In this document: one piece after another, positions 1-9,676 of the stretch
How positions within the stretch are numbered: position 1 is the first letter of the stretch
Layout: every line of letters begins with the position of its first letter
Source of the DNA: Methylococcaceae bacterium
Lineage (GTDB): Bacteria; Pseudomonadota; Gammaproteobacteria; Methylococcales; Methylomonadaceae
Direction: 5' to 3'
Assembly (NCBI GenBank): GCA_947505105.1
Contig: CANNKG010000013.1
Coordinates: forward strand, 1 to 52,736
DNA: 52,736 nt
Position numbers and translations under genes: made by a program
Notes under the pieces: generated by a model
The model's input: the letters and a program-made list of their open reading frames with translations, nothing else
The model's database searches: none
What the model was told of the DNA's origin: nothing

Positions 1-114
1 GCTCGCCATAATGACGTGGAAATGTGGGAAAAAGATAACATTCCTTACACTGTTCGAAAAAAACGCCAAGCTTTTTTCAACAATATTGCAAGCCAAAAAT
101 CGGGAGTAAAATAA
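1..114 (+). CDS. C-terminal end of an unidentified protein (partial)
   Basis: An open frame enters from the left edge and ends at TAA 112-114, giving 37 residues rich in Lys, Arg and Asn, with WEKDNIPYTVRKKRQAFF in the middle. I do not recognise the family. It does not look like Cas1, which normally precedes cas3 in a type I-F locus, nor like the Cas2 domain missing from the next gene. It may belong to the element that truncated cas3. The call rests only on an open frame running to the edge. Confidence 0.35.
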   Translation, partial: ARHNDVEMWEKDNIPYTVRKKRQAFFNNIASQKSGVK

Positions 115-182
115 CTGGGACAGAGGGACTTATTTCGACAGCCTAGATTGCGACTAAAACCCATCAATCCAATTTACTCAAT
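115..182. other. Junction sequence upstream of truncated cas3
   Basis: The stretch TGGGACAGAGGGACTTATTT (116-135) resembles sequences I associate with REP/insertion-element neighbourhoods in gammaproteobacteria. The cas3 reading frame is closed by TAG at 144-146, and no Cas2-like coding sequence precedes it, so this is the likely breakpoint where foreign DNA replaced the 5' end of cas3. The mobile-element assignment is from memory of similar sequences and is not proven here. Confidence 0.35.
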
Positions 183-3035
183 GTGCCGTGGTTAAATATT
201 GGATGTTCTATCGCTAAAGCATCGGGTCTTGGACACGATATAGGTAAGACAACACAGGATTTTCAAAATAAAATAAATCCAAAGATAAAATCTGCCAGTC
301 AATCAGATCCAGTCAGGCATGAGTTGGTTTCAACTGCGATTGTCCATAAAATGCTTAATGGCAAACAATGGAGCGATGCTTGGGCTGACCTTGATGCGGA
401 GGAGTTGTGTCGAAGCAACCATTTGCCAGACTCCAATAAGATGCCGGATTTCGTATCATTTATACAAAATGGCATTGCAAGCTATCGTGACGCTATTTTA
501 TTCAGCATCGCGACCCATCATAAATTATTTTTTTCAAATATAGATCACAGCAAAATCCTGAATATGGATAATCATATTAATGGACAGGCATCTAAAATTT
601 CTATCACCCTCAGCAAACGGGACTCACGCGCGGTTAATAAAATTGCCGAACACTTAGCTGAGTATATTTTGCGCAAGGAGCTTGATCTTAAGTCAGTAGA
701 TAGCACAGCTGACTTTTGGTATGGGATCTCTGTAGTCACCCGGGCGGCATTAATTCTGGCTGATCACAAGGTCTCTGCAAGGAAACCGGATGATCTGACC
801 AGCGTTGAATTTACGCAACGTAGCGAAGCCCTGCATAATGAAGAATGCTTCGCCAATACCTTAGATGAGCATTATAACCAACCACTGGCTTACCATTTAG
901 AGCATGTCAGCACGGAAGCGGCCAGTATTCTAAGAAATATGGTGCTGTTCGATCCACCGGGTTTAAGCGAAGATACCGTTGAAAAAATAACCAGTCGCGC
1001 TGAAGGCCGTTTTGAATGGCAAAACGTGGCGGCCTGCGCATTAACACCTGACGTGCCGACGCTAGTTTTTAATGTGGCGGCAACAGGTTCCGGCAAAACC
1101 ATTATGAATGCAAGAGCGGTAGCGGTGCTGGCGGGTGAAAAGCCTTTAAGGCTTTCTGTTGTGCTGAATCTGCGTTCATTAACCCTGCAAACCGGAGATT
1201 CCTACAAGCAAGACTTGGGGGTGGGATTTGATGAACTATCTGTGATCACGGGCAGTAGCGTTACCCGAAAGCTACATGATTATGAAAAAGCGGATGAACT
1301 TAACAGTAACAAAGATCACGATGAAATAGACGATTATGAAGAAAGCTTAGCGGAAGACTACCAACATGAGGCCCCCGCTTGGATCAATGCCAATTGCAAA
1401 AACAATGCGCAAAAAGCAATTGTAATGACCCCGATGTTGGTTTCAACCATTGACTATCTTATTTTTGCCGGCGACCCCGGAAAACAAGCTAAACACGCCT
1501 TTGCACTGCTCCGCTTGATGCACAGTGATCTGATTATTGATGAAATTGACGGCTATGATCCCAAGCCACTGATGGCCGTGCTGCGCTTGATTAAACTATC
1601 GGCAATGTTTGGACGAAATGTTATTGTGTCATCGGCCACCATGCCGAAGTTGATCGCCGAACAGGTATTCAATAGCTATCAGGCAGGTTTTGCTGTTTAT
1701 AAAGCCATGTGTGCTGATCAACATGACTTTAGCGCTGTGATTATTGACGATGCGATTTCGCCACAAAAGATATTACCCGCAGATGACTTTAGCACTGTTT
1801 ACCAGCAGCATATTGCGTCAATGATGGCGCATATTGGCAAAGGAAAAGTAACTAAAAAAGCAGAAATAATCCGTTTTGTAAAAACAGAAACCGGCTTATT
1901 TTCGGCAATATATCATAGCATTGATGTTATGCATCGGCGTCATAGCTGGCGCCCTCCGAACGATGATGACTTCAGAATCTCCTTTGGATTAATTCGTGTC
2001 GCCAATATAAAAAATGCGGTTAAATTGGCAAACAAAATAAAAAATAACGCAGTAAAAAATAAAACAGGGGTAAAAGTCTGCTGTTATCATTCAAGGCATT
2101 TTGTTATCCAGCGGTATTTCATCGAAAAAAGCCTTAATAAGCTGCTGAATAGAAAAAACAAAGAAAACCCCAATCAGCATATCCTGGAGAGCGAGGAGAT
2201 AAGGAACATCATTAATCAGCACAAGGCTGGAGGCTTAAAAGACTTGAAAATTATTGTAGTCGCGACGCCTGTCGAAGAAGTAGGTCGCGACCATGATTTT
2301 GACTGGGCCATTATCGATCCGTCCAGTGCCCAATCACTAGTTCAGACCGCTGGCCGGGTTAATCGGCATCGTTTGGTTGAAGTGCTTCAGCCTAATATCG
2401 GTATCTTACAGTTTAATTTTAAAGAAATTTTGAACGACAAGTGTGGTCATTGTTTTGTTCATCCAGGGTATGAGGCAGAAATAAGTAACAGTAGGGGTAA
2501 GTCCACCCATCCTAGTCATGACCTTGCCGAGTTGTTAAATGAGACCCATCTAAGTGAACGATTTGATGCAGATATAAGATTTTGCACTAGAAATCAGCAT
2601 TTGCTTTCGGAGTACGATAATAATTCAATTCAAGCAACACTCAATGAACATATTGACCATATCAATAGCAATATTAGCCCTGAGTGGATTGGCAAAGGTA
2701 TTTACGATAAGACGCCTTTAAGGGAGAACGATAACGAAAAATCCATTTATTACGATCCGGTCGAAAAAAAATGGTATGAATCTGTTTTTGATAGCAAAGG
2801 CAATCTGACCATCAATGATGTAGGTTATATCGAAATAGACAAGTGCTTATCTGGACTTTTTACCAAATCAATTGATGAACTCAAAATTGCGGCGGATGAA
2901 ATTGGTATTAGTTTTAAGGAAGCATTTAGCGTTTCTGTTCCAAATAACCAAAAGAAAGATTCAAAAATTGAAATCACGGATAAAAAGTACTTATTGGATC
3001 AGTTTGGATGCTATGAAATAAAAGCAGGAAATTAA
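183..3035 (+). CDS. cas3: Type I-F Cas3 helicase-nuclease, N-terminally truncated (Cas2 domain lost)
   Basis: Cas3 is the DNA-degrading nuclease-helicase of type I CRISPR systems; in type I-F it carries an N-terminal Cas2 domain. The 950 residues begin directly in the HD nuclease domain (GHDIGKTTQDFQ, H18-D19, then RHELVS and THHKL), followed by a Walker A motif (TGSGKT, about residue 300), the Walker B-like box LIIDEIDGYDP (about 450), SSATMP (about 483), VEEVGRDHDFDWAI (about 695) and the helicase motif QTAGRVNRHR (about 725). The last motifs are typical of the I-F branch. The family is usually about 1050-1100 residues, so roughly 100 N-terminal residues are missing. GTG 183 is the only plausible start after an in-frame TAG at 144. 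There are no csy genes or repeats nearby. The helicase core looks intact, but the gene is probably a decaying orphan. Confidence 0.85.
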   Translation: MPWLNIGCSIAKASGLGHDIGKTTQDFQNKINPKIKSASQSDPVRHELVSTAIVHKMLNGKQWSDAWADLDAEELCRSNHLPDSNKMPDFVSFIQNGIASYRDAILFSIATHHKLFFSNIDHSKILNMDNHINGQASKISITLSKRDSRAVNKIAEHLAEYILRKELDLKSVDSTADFWYGISVVTRAALILADHKVSARKPDDLTSVEFTQRSEALHNEECFANTLDEHYNQPLAYHLEHVSTEAASILRNMVLFDPPGLSEDTVEKITSRAEGRFEWQNVAACALTPDVPTLVFNVAATGSGKTIMNARAVAVLAGEKPLRLSVVLNLRSLTLQTGDSYKQDLGVGFDELSVITGSSVTRKLHDYEKADELNSNKDHDEIDDYEESLAEDYQHEAPAWINANCKNNAQKAIVMTPMLVSTIDYLIFAGDPGKQAKHAFALLRLMHSDLIIDEIDGYDPKPLMAVLRLIKLSAMFGRNVIVSSATMPKLIAEQVFNSYQAGFAVYKAMCADQHDFSAVIIDDAISPQKILPADDFSTVYQQHIASMMAHIGKGKVTKKAEIIRFVKTETGLFSAIYHSIDVMHRRHSWRPPNDDDFRISFGLIRVANIKNAVKLANKIKNNAVKNKTGVKVCCYHSRHFVIQRYFIEKSLNKLLNRKNKENPNQHILESEEIRNIINQHKAGGLKDLKIIVVATPVEEVGRDHDFDWAIIDPSSAQSLVQTAGRVNRHRLVEVLQPNIGILQFNFKEILNDKCGHCFVHPGYEAEISNSRGKSTHPSHDLAELLNETHLSERFDADIRFCTRNQHLLSEYDNNSIQATLNEHIDHINSNISPEWIGKGIYDKTPLRENDNEKSIYYDPVEKKWYESVFDSKGNLTINDVGYIEIDKCLSGLFTKSIDELKIAADEIGISFKEAFSVSVPNNQKKDSKIEITDKKYLLDQFGCYEIKAGN

Positions 3036-3158
3036 TGTGAAGCGCATTGATAACAACAAAATATTAAAGTAAGTAATATTTCAAATTAAACACACTTAAC
3101 AGGCTGTTGAAAGTGTGCTAAATGCCTTCGGATGAGCATCTGAGTGGTCAAGATTTAG

Positions 3159-4199
<1,041 letters not shown>

Positions 4200-4271
4200 G
4201 GGGTCAGATTGCCGATCTTGGATGCAATTTTTTAAAAGGATCCTTGCCAATCGAGATTTCTTGATGATCAT

Positions 4272-4301
4272 CTTGTTCCAAAGTTAGAACTTCGGAACAA
4301 G
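4272..4301. repeat. 30-nt palindrome downstream of hemF
   Basis: CTTGTTCCAAAGTT and AACTTCGGAACAAG form a 14-bp stem with one mismatch and a 2-nt loop. There is no T-run on either side, so it is not a classic rho-independent terminator. It may be a REP-like palindromic unit that ends the hemF message. A similar half (TTTGTTCCAAG) recurs near 4427. Confidence 0.55.
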
Positions 4302-4556
4302 GTAACACCCTATAGGAAGTGGAGGTCCTGTCTGCCATTCCCTCGGAAAGTAATTGGATAGTAACCGCCAGCCAATTCTAGTCTTACAGGTCTCTCTATG
4401 CCGTTGTTATAGTTGTTGACTTTGCTTTGTTCCAAGACATGCCCCTCATATTTTTGACTCCTCGTTGCCCCTATTGACGCTTATTTTTATGATCTAACCA
4501 TCAGTAAAATATGGTTTTTTATCCAGAATGCAGATTGTCTTAAATAATTTCAACAA

Positions 4557-4572
4557 TGTGATTTACGTCACA
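4557..4572. promoter_or_regulatory. CRP/Vfr-type binding site
   Basis: TGTGATTTACGTCACA matches the CRP consensus TGTGA-N6-TCACA exactly. Its centre lies about 71 bp before the start site predicted from the promoter at 4601-4629, a spacing typical of class I CRP activation. Function is inferred from sequence and position only. Confidence 0.6.
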
Positions 4573-4600
4573 GATTTTTTCACTTAAAACAAATTAGAAT

Positions 4601-4629
4601 TTTACCGTCTTCGTTTCTGGTGCTAATAC
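4601..4629 (+). promoter_or_regulatory. Sigma-70 promoter for the secreted lectin cluster
   Basis: TTTACC (4601-4606) and TAATAC (4624-4629) are separated by 17 bp and lie 48 bp before the first start codon. They sit just downstream of the CRP-type palindrome. Confidence 0.45.
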
Positions 4630-4676
4630 TTCGCCGCACTATGATTCTTAACCGCAGTTTAAATCTAGGAGTGACA

Positions 4677-4931
4677 ATGAAAATATCCAATAGATTGATT
4701 AGTCTTATCTTATCGATGCTATGGTTAAAGGTCTCGTATGCTTTTGGCGAGGCCCGAGAATATCGGCAAGTGCTGGTTCTTCCGCAACCGGATCAAACAT
4801 CGGCGGCGGATACGCCTATGCGCTTAAGTTCACCAGCTGCTGGACCCGATGGCAGCCTATGGGCAGTGGAGAGTGCTAGTCAATTGTATGAGCGTGATTT
4901 ATTTACCGTTGCATCTGTCATTCCGTTGTGA
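4677..4931 (+). CDS. Short secreted protein with a tectonin-like motif, possibly a remnant
   Basis: The 84-residue product has a signal peptide (MKISNRLISLILSMLWLKVSYA) and ends soon after AAGPDGSLWAVESASQLYERD. That segment resembles one blade of a tectonin beta-propeller, a family of carbohydrate-binding or bacterial surface-binding proteins. One blade cannot form a propeller, so this is either a small secreted protein or the 5' stub of a larger gene lost by deletion. ATG 4677 is preceded by AGGAG (4667-4671). It is the first gene after the CRP-type promoter and is followed 34 bp later by the ricin-type genes, which may share its transcript. Confidence 0.5.
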   Translation: MKISNRLISLILSMLWLKVSYAFGEAREYRQVLVLPQPDQTSAADTPMRLSSPAAGPDGSLWAVESASQLYERDLFTVASVIPL

Positions 4932-4965
4932 TCATTTAACACCTAGCTTTAGGAGTAACCATCTG

Positions 4966-6993
4966 ATGAGTCGAATAAATTTTCTCAAGAACATGATTGT
5001 CATACTGAGTGGCCTGTCGACGTGGCAAGCTTCGGCAGTAACCGTCGCGCAGAACGCTAGCAACATCGCGTTATCGAGCTCGACCGTCGCAGCCGAGCCA
5101 CAACTGGCAGGCACTATTTTAGAAGATGATCTGATTCCATTTTCCTTCAAAGGTATTACCGGAACGATTCAGCAGCGAGTGGTGCGATCTTCGGTAGATA
5201 ACACCATTGATTTTTATTGGCGCATTACCAATGATAAAACTTCGAACGGTACCCTCACTCAATTTCATTACCTAGAAAAAGAAGTGAACGATTATGGTGT
5301 CACCTACAACATCGGTTGGCGTAGCGATGGTGTTTTCGGTGAAACTGTACCGGTTAAGGTGACGCGTTTTGCCAATAATGCCTTGGCTCAGGGGGGCGCG
5401 CAGTTCGATTTTTTTAAAAGCGATGCTGAAATTCTCGAAGGAGCGGGCATTAAACCGGGCCAATCTACCCCCTTGTTTTTTATCGATACCAATAAAACCG
5501 CTTATGAAAAAACTGCGCAGTCAGTGGTTTCGAGCGTGTCGGTAGGTTCATCCGAAGTGTTTGCAGCTTATAAAGTCGCCAAGGAAGAAAGCTTCAATAA
5601 TGATAGTGCGTTGATCCCTGCCACGTTTGAAAATCAGGCTATCGTTTTTCAAGATGGCAAACTCGATATTCCATGCGTGGAAGTCTATGATGCCAACGGC
5701 GGCAAAGTTCGTTACCAGGCAAAGCTGAACTATATTCCTACCACTGATAATGAGCTTACGCTCGAATTAGCGGATGCAACTTTCGCAAACACTAAAGCCG
5801 AAAATTGCAATGCTTTCTATAAGGATGGTAATCTGGACTTGCCACGGGTCGAGGTGGCTGTCGACCGTGGTCTGAGTATTCGATATCAAGCCTCGATGTC
5901 GCTTGCCCCCAGTGTTGGCAAGTTGCGCTTCAAACTGACTAACGCGCGTTCCGACCTCAATCTGGACCAGGGGTATAATAGTGAATTCGGCGTGATTCAC
6001 CGGTTTGAGCTGACTGCTAACGGAAAAACCTTGGAAGTCGAGGACGGTTTGTTCAACAAAGGCGTTAGGGTTCAGCAATATCGAAGCTACAGCAGCAACG
6101 GCATTGTCGACGGCCATAACCAGGAATGGCTGGTTTTGCCGGGGCGTATCGTTAGGGACCGCAATGGCACGGTACGACATCTGGTTAGAATTTTAAATTA
6201 CGGTTTCATGAAATATCTGATTGCGACCGACCAGAATAAAGTTGAGCTGTCCGGCTTGCAAGCAGATAATTCGCCGATTGGTACCAGCGTTACCGATGAA
6301 AACATTGATCCGTTTATTGGCGCCTTGTGGGAAATTGTGCCCAGCGCTGACGGTAATAAAATTCGCTTTCGCTCGGAACTTAACGGTAACTTTCTGCAAG
6401 CGCCCGCCGATAATAACGACGGTTCGGAAATGCAACTTGGCGCTGATAGTCATTCTGTAGTCCAGCAATTTAGCGATATCCGTATTGCCAAAAGATTTGT
6501 GCCGTCCACGTTGAGAAATACCGCTATCGTGATGAAACCAACACATACCACCAACCAAAAGCTCGGCTTCCAATTTTACTCGGACTGTGATAATGCCATC
6601 AACCATCAAACGTCGCAATTAACCGCAGCTATCGCGTTAGGTCTAAACGACACCACGACGACCAGTGTCTGGGAGGGGCGGCGCGCGGCTTGTCTCCAAT
6701 TTACTTTAATTGAACACTTTTTAGGCATTTACAGTATTCGCTCCCAAGCCTTAGATGGATATAGTCTGCAACCTGGATGGCGACGTTCTATCGTAATCGG
6801 TAATGCCTCGCCGCCGGAAAATCTTTGGATCATTCATGATGTGGTGCGCGAACCCGGCAAATTCTTGATCGTCAACGGCAAAACTGGTTTGGCGTTAATC
6901 GCCCCGTTATCTCCGGGTGCCGGTGCTCTCGTCGAACAAGCACTGTTCTTGGACAATGATAACCAAAAATGGACTATGCAATTGCCAAATTAA
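4966..6993 (+). CDS. Secreted protein with C-terminal ricin-type beta-trefoil repeats (paralogue 1)
   Basis: A 675-residue exported protein with a signal peptide ending ASA at residues 22-24. Residues about 25-230 form a domain of unknown function. Residues about 235-350 hold two tandem repeats built on LDIPCVEVYDANGGKVRYQA and LDLPRVEV...IRYQA. The C-terminal half contains spaced Q-x-W/F and LW motifs (NQEW about 384, LWEI about 453, QQF about 500, LQF about 577, LWII about 619, NQKW about 665), the pattern of two ricin-B-like beta-trefoils that bind sugars. ATG 4966, with AGGAG at 4951-4955, is preferred over an upstream ATG at 4849 because it starts the signal peptide. A close paralogue follows directly. 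Ligand and role are unknown; surface glycan binding is an inference. Confidence 0.75.
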   Translation: MSRINFLKNMIVILSGLSTWQASAVTVAQNASNIALSSSTVAAEPQLAGTILEDDLIPFSFKGITGTIQQRVVRSSVDNTIDFYWRITNDKTSNGTLTQFHYLEKEVNDYGVTYNIGWRSDGVFGETVPVKVTRFANNALAQGGAQFDFFKSDAEILEGAGIKPGQSTPLFFIDTNKTAYEKTAQSVVSSVSVGSSEVFAAYKVAKEESFNNDSALIPATFENQAIVFQDGKLDIPCVEVYDANGGKVRYQAKLNYIPTTDNELTLELADATFANTKAENCNAFYKDGNLDLPRVEVAVDRGLSIRYQASMSLAPSVGKLRFKLTNARSDLNLDQGYNSEFGVIHRFELTANGKTLEVEDGLFNKGVRVQQYRSYSSNGIVDGHNQEWLVLPGRIVRDRNGTVRHLVRILNYGFMKYLIATDQNKVELSGLQADNSPIGTSVTDENIDPFIGALWEIVPSADGNKIRFRSELNGNFLQAPADNNDGSEMQLGADSHSVVQQFSDIRIAKRFVPSTLRNTAIVMKPTHTTNQKLGFQFYSDCDNAINHQTSQLTAAIALGLNDTTTTSVWEGRRAACLQFTLIEHFLGIYSIRSQALDGYSLQPGWRRSIVIGNASPPENLWIIHDVVREPGKFLIVNGKTGLALIAPLSPGAGALVEQALFLDNDNQKWTMQLPN

Positions 6994-7141
6994 TCGGTGT
7001 GTTTTGATTGACACGCGAAATGTCAACCAATGCAAAGCTATTATGTTATTCAGGATTGATCAGGTTCGTGACTGAATTCATCCTGCGCTCTTTCAATCTC
7101 TACAAGAACTGTAGTTTACCTCAACCAGGAGTATCACTATT

Positions 7142-9097
7142 ATGAAGTCAATTCAGTTACAACAAACCATGATGGCCATACTGTTTGGCCTGTCGACGTT
7201 GCCGGCCTCGGCGGTGGATGTCGCACAGAACGCTAGTAACATTGCCTTGTCGGGCACGACCGTCGCAGCCGAACCACAACTGGCGGGTGCTATTTTAGAA
7301 GATGATCTGATTCCATTTTCCTTCAAAGGCATTACCGGGACTTATCAGCAGCGAGTGGTGAGATCTTCGGTAGATAACACCATTGATTTTTATTGGCGCA
7401 TTACCAATGATAAAACTTCGACGGATACGCTCACTCAATTTCATTACCTGGAAAAAGAAGTGAACGATTATGGTGTTACTTATAACGTCGGTTGGCGCAC
7501 CGATGGAACAGCGGGTGAAGTTACTCCGGTTAAGGTGACGCGTTTTGCCAATAGTGCTTTGGCTCAAGGGGGCGCGAGATTTGATTTTTTTAAAAGTGAT
7601 AACGAAATTCTTGAAGGTGCCGGGATTAAGCCGGGTCAATCTACGCCGTTCTTTTTTATCGATACCAATAAAACCAATTATGAAAAAACTGCGCAATCTC
7701 AGGTTTCGAGAGTCTTTATAGGTTCGTCCGAGGTGAGCGCAGCCTTTAAAGTTACTAAGGAGGAAAATGCCAATAACAACACGCCACCGACGCCGACCGT
7801 ATTCGAGAATCAGGAGATCGTCTTTCAAGATAACCAGCTCGCCATTCCATGCGTGGAAGTTTACGACGCCAACGGCGGCAAAGTGCGCTATCAAGCAAAG
7901 CTGAACTATATTCCTACCAATGATAATACCTTTACCTTTGAATTAGCGGATGCCATGTTTGCCGACACTAAGGCTGAAAATTGCAATGCCTCCTATAAGG
8001 ACGGTAATCTGGACTTGCCGCTGGTCGATGTGGTTGACGGCAAGGGTGCCAAATTTAAATATCAAGCTTCAATGACACTGGCGCCAAGTGTAGGAAAATT
8101 GCGTTTTCAACTGAGAGGTGCGAATGCTGACCAAAGTCTGGATGATGGCTATAACATTGAACTAGGTCTATTTCATAGACTGGAAAACGTTCGCAACCGT
8201 AAGGATGTCGAAGTGGAAGACGGTCTTATTTTTAAAGGCAAAAGAGTGCAGCAATATTTTGGCTATTCCAGAAACGGTTCCTCCGATGGCCATAATCAAG
8301 AGTGGCTATTCCTGCCAGGTGACGTTGTGCCCGGTCCCAACGGAACGAAAAAGCATTTAGTGAGAATTTTAAACCGTGGCTTTATGAACTATCTGACGGT
8401 AAACAATCTAGGTCAGGTGGAATTATTACCGATTAATCCGAGTGGTCCAAATCTTGGCACATTGTGGGAAGTGGTTCCTGTCGTACCTTCGGTGAGCACT
8501 ATTCGATTGCGTTCGCAATTGACCGGCGGATTTTTACAGGTACCCGCTGATGACAACGACGGCTCAGCCTTAATCTTGGCAGAAAATAATAATTCTGCCG
8601 CGCAACAGTTCGTAAACATTCGATTTGCTTATCCTTTTGTGGAACGGCAACTGAAAAATACCAATATTACGTTACACCCTGCGCATAATGCCAATTTCGC
8701 CCTGGATGTCACGGCCTGCAGCACGGCGGAGAACACGCCCTTAGTCGTCTGGAGTAAGGGCACTAACAATAGCTGTCAACAGTTTGTACTAAAAGAGAAG
8801 TTTTTAAATGTTTATGCGATTCAGCCAATTATTGCATCTGACTTGCGTGTGCATCTGCTTGATCCAGGCAGTCGCCTCGCCGGATCCAATGTTGTGATTG
8901 GCTCGGCGGCTCAGCCAGATAATCTTTGGTTTATTTACAATGTGGTTCGTGAGCCTGGTAAATTCATAGTTGTTAACGGCAGAAGCGGTCTAGCGATGAG
9001 TGTTGCAAATACCTCCAGTACTCCTGGCGCTAATGTAGATCAAAATCTGTTCATGAATAATGAAAATCAAAAATGGACACTGCAGGCAATAAATTGA
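7142..9097 (+). CDS. Secreted protein with C-terminal ricin-type beta-trefoil repeats (paralogue 2)
   Basis: A 651-residue tandem copy of the preceding gene with the same order: signal peptide ending ASA (residues 22-24), unknown N-terminal domain, two LDIPCVEVY-type repeats, then beta-trefoil motifs (NQEW, LWEV, QQF, QQF, LWFI, NQKW). The first about 330 residues are nearly the same as in paralogue 1, including long shared runs of DNA. The C-terminal lectin-like half differs much more, including short insertions and deletions. It has its own RBS (CAGGAG) and a 148-bp spacer, so separate expression is possible. Tandem duplication followed by change of ligand specificity is the likeliest history. 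Function is unproven. Confidence 0.75.
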   Translation: MKSIQLQQTMMAILFGLSTLPASAVDVAQNASNIALSGTTVAAEPQLAGAILEDDLIPFSFKGITGTYQQRVVRSSVDNTIDFYWRITNDKTSTDTLTQFHYLEKEVNDYGVTYNVGWRTDGTAGEVTPVKVTRFANSALAQGGARFDFFKSDNEILEGAGIKPGQSTPFFFIDTNKTNYEKTAQSQVSRVFIGSSEVSAAFKVTKEENANNNTPPTPTVFENQEIVFQDNQLAIPCVEVYDANGGKVRYQAKLNYIPTNDNTFTFELADAMFADTKAENCNASYKDGNLDLPLVDVVDGKGAKFKYQASMTLAPSVGKLRFQLRGANADQSLDDGYNIELGLFHRLENVRNRKDVEVEDGLIFKGKRVQQYFGYSRNGSSDGHNQEWLFLPGDVVPGPNGTKKHLVRILNRGFMNYLTVNNLGQVELLPINPSGPNLGTLWEVVPVVPSVSTIRLRSQLTGGFLQVPADDNDGSALILAENNNSAAQQFVNIRFAYPFVERQLKNTNITLHPAHNANFALDVTACSTAENTPLVVWSKGTNNSCQQFVLKEKFLNVYAIQPIIASDLRVHLLDPGSRLAGSNVVIGSAAQPDNLWFIYNVVREPGKFIVVNGRSGLAMSVANTSSTPGANVDQNLFMNNENQKWTLQAIN

Positions 9098-9676
9098 TCT
9101 GAGTTAAGATTAAGAAAACTTATCTGTATCAGTCAGCGCTTACAGAATACGCTGTGAATAAGTCTTCTGTAAGCTTGATGGCTGCATTCATATGGTCGAC
9201 ACTGCTCCAGGCCTTGTCTGATAATTACTTAATTCGTCTTTTAGCTCAGCTATTAAGTCTGGCAATGCTGGGTGTTTTGCCTAACCAACATCCAGCCAAT
9301 TGGGATCTGTAGGGTAGAAATTGCCGAGCTTGCGCACAGTTTTTTGCAGGATAGTTTCCGAAGGGATTTTCTTGATGCTTGTAATATGAGCAATTTTATT
9401 AATAGAGCTCCCGGCACTATTGATTTGGAAAGCTTGTCAGTGAGTAATTCATCTATGTTTTGGTCAAAAACTGCTAAGCTTGCTGCTAATCAGGAGGGTC
9501 TTGCGCGTTGTAAGTTAGGCGGAGCGTTGCAACTTCTGATGATCATTTGAGTATTGGCATCGAGAGTCTTGGCATCAATTGTTGGTAATGTCGATTCAAC
9601 TTTGATTACGTAACTCAAAATTTGAATGTGAGGTGTGATGATTCACGCTGAGCGTCGTTTTACGAGGAATGAGCAA
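9098..9676. other. About 580-bp intergenic region with possible decayed sequence
   Basis: A 92-codon open frame at 9272-9550 has no signal peptide, family motif or ribosome binding site, and I do not support it as a gene. The part at 9308-9372 resembles the sequence just after hemF (IAELAHSFLQDS versus IADLGCNFLKGS if read as protein), so a decayed repeat may be present. The last bases carry the ribosome binding site of the next gene. Confidence 0.5.

Larger units (their letters stand above)
4200..4676. other. 477-bp intergenic region downstream of hemF
   Basis: No supported gene. It holds a long palindrome (4272-4301), a CRP-type site (4557-4572) and a sigma-70 promoter (4601-4629), each listed separately. 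The first about 60 bases resemble a stretch at 9308-9372 (see findings). Confidence 0.6.

Noticed and set aside
7295-7894. 199-codon antisense frame inside ricin paralogue 2
   Set aside because: Mirrors a strongly supported coding region; a shorter version exists opposite paralogue 1, as expected from shared sequence.
9272-9550. 92-codon open frame between the lectin and LCCL genes
   Set aside because: No ribosome binding site, signal peptide or family motif; composition looks non-coding and part of it resembles another intergenic region.
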